Virus record (IMG/VR): IMGVR_UViG_3300017744_001974
Span: 1 to 30,555 of that record
DNA length: 30,555 nt
Source of the DNA: a virus
Strand: one strand, 5' to 3'
Shown one piece after another: positions 21,078 to 29,200 of this stretch. Within the stretch, counting starts at the first letter, position 1. Each line of letters opens with the position of its first letter. The translations under genes and the position numbers were made by a program. Below the pieces are notes generated by a model. That model worked only from the letters and a program-made list of their open reading frames with translations, was not told the DNA's origin and did no database searches.

Positions 21078-22315
21078 TGTCAGAGAAAATAATAGTAAAG
21101 GACTTGCAAAAACAAGACCCAGGCTCAGCATTGGTACATCTATACGAGATAGAGTACAAAGATGATGAGTTTGCATATTTTCATGATGGATTAGACGCAA
21201 GTCTAAGTGAAGTAACTATGCTTGATTATAGTAATAATAGTCAAACAAATACTTACAAAGCACTACCTATAGAATTTAAGGGACTAGATAGAACAGCGGC
21301 AACAAAGCTTCCAGCACCTACAATGGCTTTTGCAAATGCTTTATCAGTATTTGGTTTAGCAGTAGATAGTATAGACTATGAAGATTTTGCAGGAAAAAGA
21401 GTTGTAAGAAGAACTACTTTACGAAAATATTTAAAAAGTGAAGGAGATAGTAATTCACCACCTATTGAATACCCAAGAGATGTATACTATATTGATTCTC
21501 TAAAACAAAGAACAAAACAAGTTCTTGTATTTCAATTGCAAGTTCCTTTTGATTTACAAGGAGTAAAATTACCAAAAAGAACTGTTGTACCTAACAGATG
21601 TCCATGGATATATCAAGGAGCAAGTGAACACACAGAAAATCCTGAATATAAAAGAGCAAGAAGTGGGTGTACTTGGCATATAGAAAGCAAATATAATCCA
21701 AGTTATAATAATACTGTAGCAGGACAAAATGTAGAGTATACAGTATATGTAAATCAAGATGATGAGTATCTAGTACCAAGTAGTACTAGTTTTTCTACTA
21801 GCGTAGGAAATATAACTAAGGGAAACTATTATAGCACTACTTCTAGTATAAGAAGATTTAACCTAGATGGAACGGTATCTACTGTAACTGTAAATAATTA
21901 TTGGCAGGCAACAGTAACAAATTCTAGTCCAGGAACGGTTTCCGATACTAATAGTAATTTTAAGAGAGTAAGAGTCTATGGCGCTTATTCTCATGGTACA
22001 ACTTATTTTGCTTATGAAGATGATAAGTATAATGATTATGTCACTTTTACTGATAATACTGCAGCAGCAGGGCATGAAACATATCAAAAAACATTACTAT
22101 GGAAAACAAGAAAGACTAATGATAGTATTGCACCTGCCCACAGTTTACAATGGGAAAGAGGAGATATATGTAGTAAATCCTTAGACGGATGTGGAATGAG
22201 ATTTGGATTTAATCCAAAAACAGCAAGTAGTTCAAGTACTACTGGTAATCCAGATTTTAGTACAACAGTTGTAATTCCTTTCGGGGGATTTCCAGGGACA
22301 AAGGCGTTCAACTAA
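21077..22315 (+). CDS. Minor tail protein, lambda gpL-like with a large insertion
   Basis: A 412-residue tail-tip protein, much longer than lambda gpL (~232). The N-terminal domain includes ALVHLYEIEYKDDEFAYFHD and IEFKGLDRTAATKLPAPTMA. Four cysteines are placed as in gpL, which binds an iron-sulfur cluster there: C175 (NRCPW), C198 (SGCTW), C365 and C372 (ICSKSLDGCG, 7 apart). Between C198 and C365 lies an extra ~150-residue Ser/Thr/Tyr/Asn-rich segment. The end (RFGFNPK, then VVIPFGGFPGTKAF) is the usual gpL C-terminus. The insertion probably loops out at the tail tip. It overlaps M by 1 nt and is followed directly by the K-like gene. Confidence 0.9.
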   Translation: MSEKIIVKDLQKQDPGSALVHLYEIEYKDDEFAYFHDGLDASLSEVTMLDYSNNSQTNTYKALPIEFKGLDRTAATKLPAPTMAFANALSVFGLAVDSIDYEDFAGKRVVRRTTLRKYLKSEGDSNSPPIEYPRDVYYIDSLKQRTKQVLVFQLQVPFDLQGVKLPKRTVVPNRCPWIYQGASEHTENPEYKRARSGCTWHIESKYNPSYNNTVAGQNVEYTVYVNQDDEYLVPSSTSFSTSVGNITKGNYYSTTSSIRRFNLDGTVSTVTVNNYWQATVTNSSPGTVSDTNSNFKRVRVYGAYSHGTTYFAYEDDKYNDYVTFTDNTAAAGHETYQKTLLWKTRKTNDSIAPAHSLQWERGDICSKSLDGCGMRFGFNPKTASSSSTTGNPDFSTTVVIPFGGFPGTKAFN

Positions 22316-22623
22316 TGTTAGATTCAATATATGAAGCAGCTAAAGAAAGAGCACCAGAAGAAATGTGTGGAATTGTTACTGTTGATAATGAATTTATCGA
22401 ATTTGAGAATATTGCAGATGATAAAAAATCACACTTTAAAATGGACGCAATAGCTTTCGGTATATATCAATTAAATTCAAAAATAAAATATGTTGTCCAT
22501 AGTCACTACGACTCAAAATGTAATCCGAGTCAACATGATATTGATAACTGCAACTCGGTAGGTATACCATATTTAATCGTGTCCTACCCAGAAAAAGACT
22601 ACTGCATAGTGGAGCCAAAATGA
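22315..22623 (+). CDS. JAMM/MPN metalloprotease, minimal gpK-like
   Basis: A 102-residue protein with a complete JAMM zinc motif: PEEMCG at 14-19 with the catalytic-type glutamate, then H62-S-H64-x7-S72-x2-D75 (VVHSHYDSKCNPSQHDIDNC). Lambda gpK carries this domain plus an NlpC/P60 cell-wall hydrolase domain; here the second domain is absent, and the protein ends with YLIVSYPEKDYCIVEPK. It would process a tail-tip partner or help local peptidoglycan entry. Overlaps of 1 nt upstream and 4 nt (ATGA) downstream tie it to L and I. Confidence 0.9.
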   Translation: MLDSIYEAAKERAPEEMCGIVTVDNEFIEFENIADDKKSHFKMDAIAFGIYQLNSKIKYVVHSHYDSKCNPSQHDIDNCNSVGIPYLIVSYPEKDYCIVEPK

Positions 22624-23276
22624 CAAAAGTACATTTATTAGGAAAAGCTGGAAAGAAGTTCGGCGAACATTTTAACTTAGAAGTAAAACATACTAAGCAA
22701 TTGCTTAGGGCTATTGCTGTCCAAAGAAAAGGGTTTTACAACTTTTTTACTGAAGAAAACGAAAAAGGTATAGACTATGTAATAAAAAGAGGAAGTGAAT
22801 TTTTAAGAGAAGGAGAGGAAACTCTAAGTTTTGGTAGTGATGATGTGTTCATCATGCCAGTTCCTCAAGGTTCTCTTAGTGACGGAGCAAAAAGAGACTT
22901 AGGTGCAATACTAACAGTAATTGCAGTAATACTTGCATTCTTTGTAAACCCTGCCTTTTTAGCTTTAGCAGCTATAGGTAGTTATATTATGTTTGACGGA
23001 ATGTTAGGACTACAAATGGATGATACACCTGCAAAAAATGATGAACCAGCAATATTTGGTGGACCACCAAATGTTGTAAAACAAGGTGTACCTATTCCTT
23101 TATGTTATGGTAAATTAGAAGTAACAGGCGCTCCAATAAACTTTGGGTTTACGGGAACAAGAATAAAACAAAATGGCGGTTGGGTAAATATTAATAACCC
23201 AGATCAACAAGATTATGGTAGCAGCGTAGGCGGCGGCGGTGGCGGCGGTGGTAATGCTGCAGTAAAGAGGCACTAA
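22620..23276 (+). CDS. Tail assembly protein, lambda gpI-like
   Basis: A 218-residue protein. It starts VHLLGKAGKKFGEHFNLEVK, a typical gpI ubiquitin-like opening, with KHTKQLLRAIAVQRKGFYNF. A hydrophobic region follows at ~98-128 (ILTVIAVILAFFVNPAFLAL). After it come FGGPPNVVKQGVPIPLCYGK and TGAPINFGFTGT, characteristic of gpI ends. The C-terminus contains a run of eight glycines. gpI acts in tail-tip assembly with gpJ. The next ATG follows its stop without a gap. Confidence 0.88.
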   Translation: MTKVHLLGKAGKKFGEHFNLEVKHTKQLLRAIAVQRKGFYNFFTEENEKGIDYVIKRGSEFLREGEETLSFGSDDVFIMPVPQGSLSDGAKRDLGAILTVIAVILAFFVNPAFLALAAIGSYIMFDGMLGLQMDDTPAKNDEPAIFGGPPNVVKQGVPIPLCYGKLEVTGAPINFGFTGTRIKQNGGWVNINNPDQQDYGSSVGGGGGGGGNAAVKRH

Positions 23277-26200
23277 ATGAGTACAAGTAGAGATAAAGAT
23301 AGTACAGCATCAGGAATAGGCAGCGGCAAAGGGCCACTGCAAGATACTAACAGACAGTCTTTTATAGACCAGTCTGCGATTGTTTATGATGCTATTTCAG
23401 AAGGAGAAATTGAAGGTTTAGTAGATGGTGCATACACTATCTATTTAAATGGAACTCCAGTACTAGATAAAACTTATAGTGTTCAATACTCAGCAAAACA
23501 AAGTTCAAATATATCATATACTGCAAGTACAGGTACTATTACAGATAATGAAACCGCAAACATGTTTACAGGATTATCAACTGATGACGGTTCTAGATTT
23601 ATAAGAATAGATGGGGGAGCTGCAGTAGGTAACTCCAATGTAGTAGCAAATACAGTAACTATAACACCTAGTTCAAGTAGTGGAATAACTTTTGCAAATA
23701 CTCATGTAGACGGAAATATTACTACTCTAGTTGATATGCAACCTAAGATAAGAATCACAGGTGCAGGTCAAGACGGAGGAGTTCATGTAGCAACTATCAC
23801 TTCTTTTAATTCAGGTAATGGAACAGTAAATATATCTCCACCACCAAAAACTACAGTCAATAACGCAACCACTACAATAGATTTAGTAGACCAAATAGCA
23901 TCAATAGCAGGTAGTAATGCTACTATATCTCCTTCAGGACAAGGAGTAGATAGAGCAAATGTACCAGCTACAATGAGTTCTCCTGTTTTATCAGAAGATA
24001 GTAAACCTATATACAACTTTCAAAACTTTTCATATGCCTTTAGAACAGGTCATAGAAACCAAGACTTTGTAGTAACTCCTCAAGGAATAGGAACAGCAGC
24101 AGTAGGAATATCAGTAGGTCAAGACTTACCAGCCTCTACTCAATCTGCACTAGGAATGACAAGCGACCCTAGAAATGAAGCTGTATTAGATGATTTTGAT
24201 GGAGATACATTAGATGCTCCAACACACGCAGGTATAAATATATCTTCAAGTCAATTTAATTTATCAGACCCCTCTATTATTGATCAACTTAAAATAACTT
24301 TTAACCATCCAACTGGACTATATAATAGTGACTCCGAAGATGGAGATAGTGGTCCTGCTTGGATAGAATTACGAGTAGTATTTTCTTACGAAAGGGATGG
24401 ACAAACATTTGAAGAAACCATATTTGGATTAGATGATATGGCTGCCTTAAATAGAGAGAAAGGTGGAACAAGACCACATGGTAGCGGATCATTTAGTGGT
24501 GCAGCAAACTATAGCGCACACAATGGCATAATATACGATAAAATATCAACTCAGTTTGCAACTACCTTTAGTTTTGATACTGAAAAATTTCAACCCTTTG
24601 ATAACTTTACAATAAAATTAAGAAGGTACACTCCTCTAAACTATGAAATAAGTAATAAATCTTATCATAATGCACTTCAGGTAGGTTTTATAGAGGCTAT
24701 TGTAGAAGATAAACTAAATTACCCATATACTGCGTATGCAGCTGTAATGGTAGATTCTAAAGATAATACGACAGTTCCTAAAAGAAGCTATGAAGTTAGA
24801 GGAATTAAATGTAAAGTTCCAACTAATTACATTCCAAGCGATGTATTAGATGCAAATGGAAATAGAACTGAAACAGCTTCTTATAATAGAAATATTACTA
24901 CAGGAGTAGCAGAAAGTACTTATCAAGATTGGGATGGTAAATTTAGAGGAGATAAAAAAGCGTTTCCAACACCAACAGACCCTAATCATAATTCTGTATA
25001 TACAAATAATCCAGCATGGATTTTTTATGACTTACTAACTAATGAAAGATATGGACTAGGTCAGTATATGTATAAAGATTATACAGATAATTTAATAGAT
25101 ACATACCAATTATTCGAACTTGCAAAATACTGTGATGAACTTGTACCAGACGGAAAAGGCGGAACAGAACCAAGATTCAGTGCTAATATTTATATTTCAA
25201 AAACTACAGAAGCTATAAAAGTAATGAAAGATTTACTTACTGTATTTAGAGGAATATTAATATGGCATGATGGAGAAGTATCTATAAACATGCAACAAGA
25301 AAAAGCTCCTCTATATACTTTTACTAAAGGCAATATAGTAGCAGGAGAGTTTGCATATTCATACCCTTCTAGACGAGTACAAGCCAATCAAATAAGAGTG
25401 ACTTGGAATGACCCAGATAATCATTATTTACAAACAGTAGAACTAGTAGAAGATACAACAAATATTGCTGAAACCAGGCAAATAACATCTAAAGCAACAG
25501 TTGCTTATGGGTGTACATCACAAGCACAAGCACATAGAGTTGGTAAATTCCACTTACTAACAGAAACTCGAGATAGCGAAATTGTAAGTTTTGCTTCAGG
25601 CATTGGCGGACAATTACTAAGACCAGGAGATTTAATTGAAATACAAGACTCAGATAGAGATAATGTTCAATTAAGTGGTAGAGTATCAAGCGGAGCAACA
25701 ACAACAGTTATTCCTGTAGATAGAACAGTAGCATTAAGCAGTGCTGCAAATGCTGATTTAACTTTAATATTCCCTAAATCAGGGGCGTATCTTGCACAAC
25801 CAAATGCAACTATAGGTAGTGTTACTTATAATCAGGGAGACTTAATTCTTCAAGGAAAAAATGTGTCAGATGCTCTATACAATTTAGATTCGCAAGAAGA
25901 CTCTGTAAATGCACGAGACGATAGTGGAAATGTATTAGACATCGCATGGTCAGAAGATACTAGAATAGAGACAAAAGCAATTAGTTCTTACAATGCAACT
26001 CATGTAGTTGTAGGTTCAGCATTTAGTTCTGCACCAACTGAGGAAGTAATTTTTGCTATATCACAGACAACAGCAGCAGGAGAAAAATTAGCAGGGTCAC
26101 CAAAACAATATAGTATTGTTGAAATAAAAGAACAAGAAGATAAATCTTTTGCTATTTCAGCAGCTAGACAATCAGAGGGTAAATTCGATGAAGTAGATAG

Positions 26201-29200
26201 AGGGTGGAAACTTTCTAATATTCCTGATGTATTAAGACCTCCTAAATCCGAAGATGGAGTACCACAACCAAGAAGTTATCAATTAAAATTAGTAAAAGGA
26301 ATACGAGATAATGATGATGAAACAAGGGTAACTAGTTCGGATGAACAAAGATTTACACCTCCTTCATTAGATGTATATTGGTCACCACCATTAAGTCAAA
26401 GAAAAGATTTAAATGATGTTCAGATAGAAACTCCTTACGAGCATATTCAACACTATGAGATAGAACATAATTTATATACTAACTCTGTAACAGCGGGTAA
26501 AGAAAGTTTTCAAAAGGTTGCAGTATCTCCTGATGTAAGAAGTTTTACTTTTGATAATATACCAAAAGCAGGTACGTTTATAGTAAGAATCAGAACTGTA
26601 GCAACGAATGGAGCACCTTCTCCATATGTTCAAAGAAGAATAACTATTAACCCTGAAAAACCAGCAAAAAATTTAGAGCCATATGTAAGAAAAGGCGGAA
26701 TGTTAACAACTGGTTTTAATATAGACAGTTCAAATGCATTAGTGCAGTTTACAGAAAGCACTTATAATTTTACTCCAGCAGAATCAGATTTACAAACAAT
26801 AACAGTCACAAGCGGTACAACTGCTCAAACTTCATGTAGCTTTTCAAACTTAGCTAGTGGAAAGACTGGTTATCTATTGTGGGATTATAGTGATACTACT
26901 GACCCACTAAAAGCGATAGAATATGTAAAAGATAATACTGGTGCTGACTTATTCAGATATTCAAAAAATTTAGACGCAACTGCTTTTGTACAAAAGACAG
27001 GAACAGCAAATGTTGTTGCAGGAAATACAGTTGTTATAGGAACAGGAACAAATTTCTTAACAGAGTACGAAGCTGGAGATATGTTCATATATGATAGTGG
27101 AACTACAAGATTTATAGCAACAGTTAACCATATTCATAGTAACACAGCTCTTGAAGTAGCGTATACTCCAACAGCAAACTTAACAAACAAAAATGTATTC
27201 TCACAAAGAATACAACCAAACTTTATCAAAGATACTATTATTGGAGAAGTAGCTAATACAAGCGGTACTTTCTCTATAGTAAACTATGCTAGTGGTAACA
27301 AGGGTACAGATGCATACTCTGTAAATGGTACAAATGAAAACCATAACTTCCCTTCAGCTTCAAACGGAACAGTAAGTGATTTCTCTAGTTTCTCAAATAT
27401 CTACTCAATCAAAAAAGGCTCAGTAACATTAGCATTTGCAAGTAGTGGTACTGCCCTTAATACTTTTGGGTTATCAAAGGCAGATACAAATTGTACTTCA
27501 GCAATCAACTCCTCAACAGGAGAAATAACTGTTAGTGCAATAACACAAACAACAGCTAAAATTACAGTCACAATTACGGATAGATACACAGGTGAAACAA
27601 TCGGAACAAGAGTTATTTCACTAGGTAAAAGTATACCAGGAGCAGCTGGAGCAGGTACAGATTCAAGAACTGTTAACCTAACAGCGTCAGACTTCTCTAT
27701 TATTTACAACTCTGGTGGAACAAGTCCAAGCCCAAGTAGTACAATTACTTTGACAGCAACATCACAAAACTTTGATGACCCTTACTTTAAATTTACAGGG
27801 GATGGTATAAGTGATGAAACTTCTTACACAGATGGCTCAGGTGCGCAAGATACTTTTACATTTAGTGTACCAGCAAGCATAAATACTAGCCCTCAAACAG
27901 TTAGAGTAGGAGTAGCGGACGGTAACCAAGTAGAACTTGCTTTTGATAGTATTACTATCGCATCACTACAACAAGGAAGTGCAGGATATACTCCAATACT
28001 ATCTAATGAAGCTCATACTTTTCCAGCAACAAAAGCAGGTGCAGTATCAGATTTTACAAACTCAGGAACATCAATAGAAGTATACAGAGGAGCAACAAGA
28101 CTTACTCCAGTAGCAAACACAGGTACACCGGGAACAGACCAATTCTCAGTTACAACTAACTCTGATACTAATATTACAGTAGGTAGTTATACACTTAACA
28201 CTGCATCAGCACATGCTAATGTAACGATTGGCAATCATAGTTCTTTCACAACCTCAGCTAATACTGCAGAGATAGAATACTCTATAAATATAGAAAATGA
28301 ACTCACAGTAACAAAAGCACAAACTTTCACAAAATCAAAAGAAGGAGATGATGGAGCTGCAGGGGGCACTGGCCCAAGAACTGCTACTGGTTACATTTTC
28401 TATCAATCATCAAGTTCGAGTTCACCAGGTAATCCTTCAAACGCAGGAATATCATACAGCTTTAGCACTAGCTTATTAAGCGGTGGTGTAATTGGTACAG
28501 GTGGTACAAATTGGAATCAAATACAACCTACATACACAGGTAGCAACTCTAATAAATATTGGTATGCATACTTTAGTGTTGTTGAAGATGAATTTAATGA
28601 TAGTACACCAACGATTACATTCTCACAAGCCTATCAAGGACAGAACTTTACAGGTCTTGTAACATTTACAGGAACTAACTCAATAACAGATGGTACTAAC
28701 ACTCATACAGGAATCACATCTTCAGATCTAGGTTCAAGTGGTACTACTACAATTGATGGGGGAAGAATTACAACAGGAACAATTGATGCTGCACGAATAA
28801 ATATTGCAGGTAAAGATATATCTGACCTAAATAACGATTCTGGATTTACAGACGATGATAAAGCAAATTCAGCCTTTACACAAGCTAACTCAGCATTTTC
28901 CAAAGGTAATACAGCACATACAGCAGCTAACTCAGCATTTGGACAAGCAAACTCAGCATTTTCCAAAGGTAATACAGCACATACAGCAGCTAATTCAGCA
29001 CATGCTGCAGCAAACACAAAAGTAACCCATGCCGCAGTTAACTCATCATCAACTATAGTAGGTGGTGGAATAGGTGGATGGAGCATAACAACTTACCATA
29101 TAGCAGGTGGAGGTATTGTAGGAAACTTTACAACAAACGATAACACACAAGGCAATGCTTCATTCTTAAACACAGGGGGCCTTTTACTAGGGTCAGACGG

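Noticed and set aside
28703-29086. 127-codon reverse ORF with internal repeats
   Set aside because: The repeat is the antisense of heptad array 1. No ribosome site or promoter is visible, and no other gene in the window is on the minus strand.
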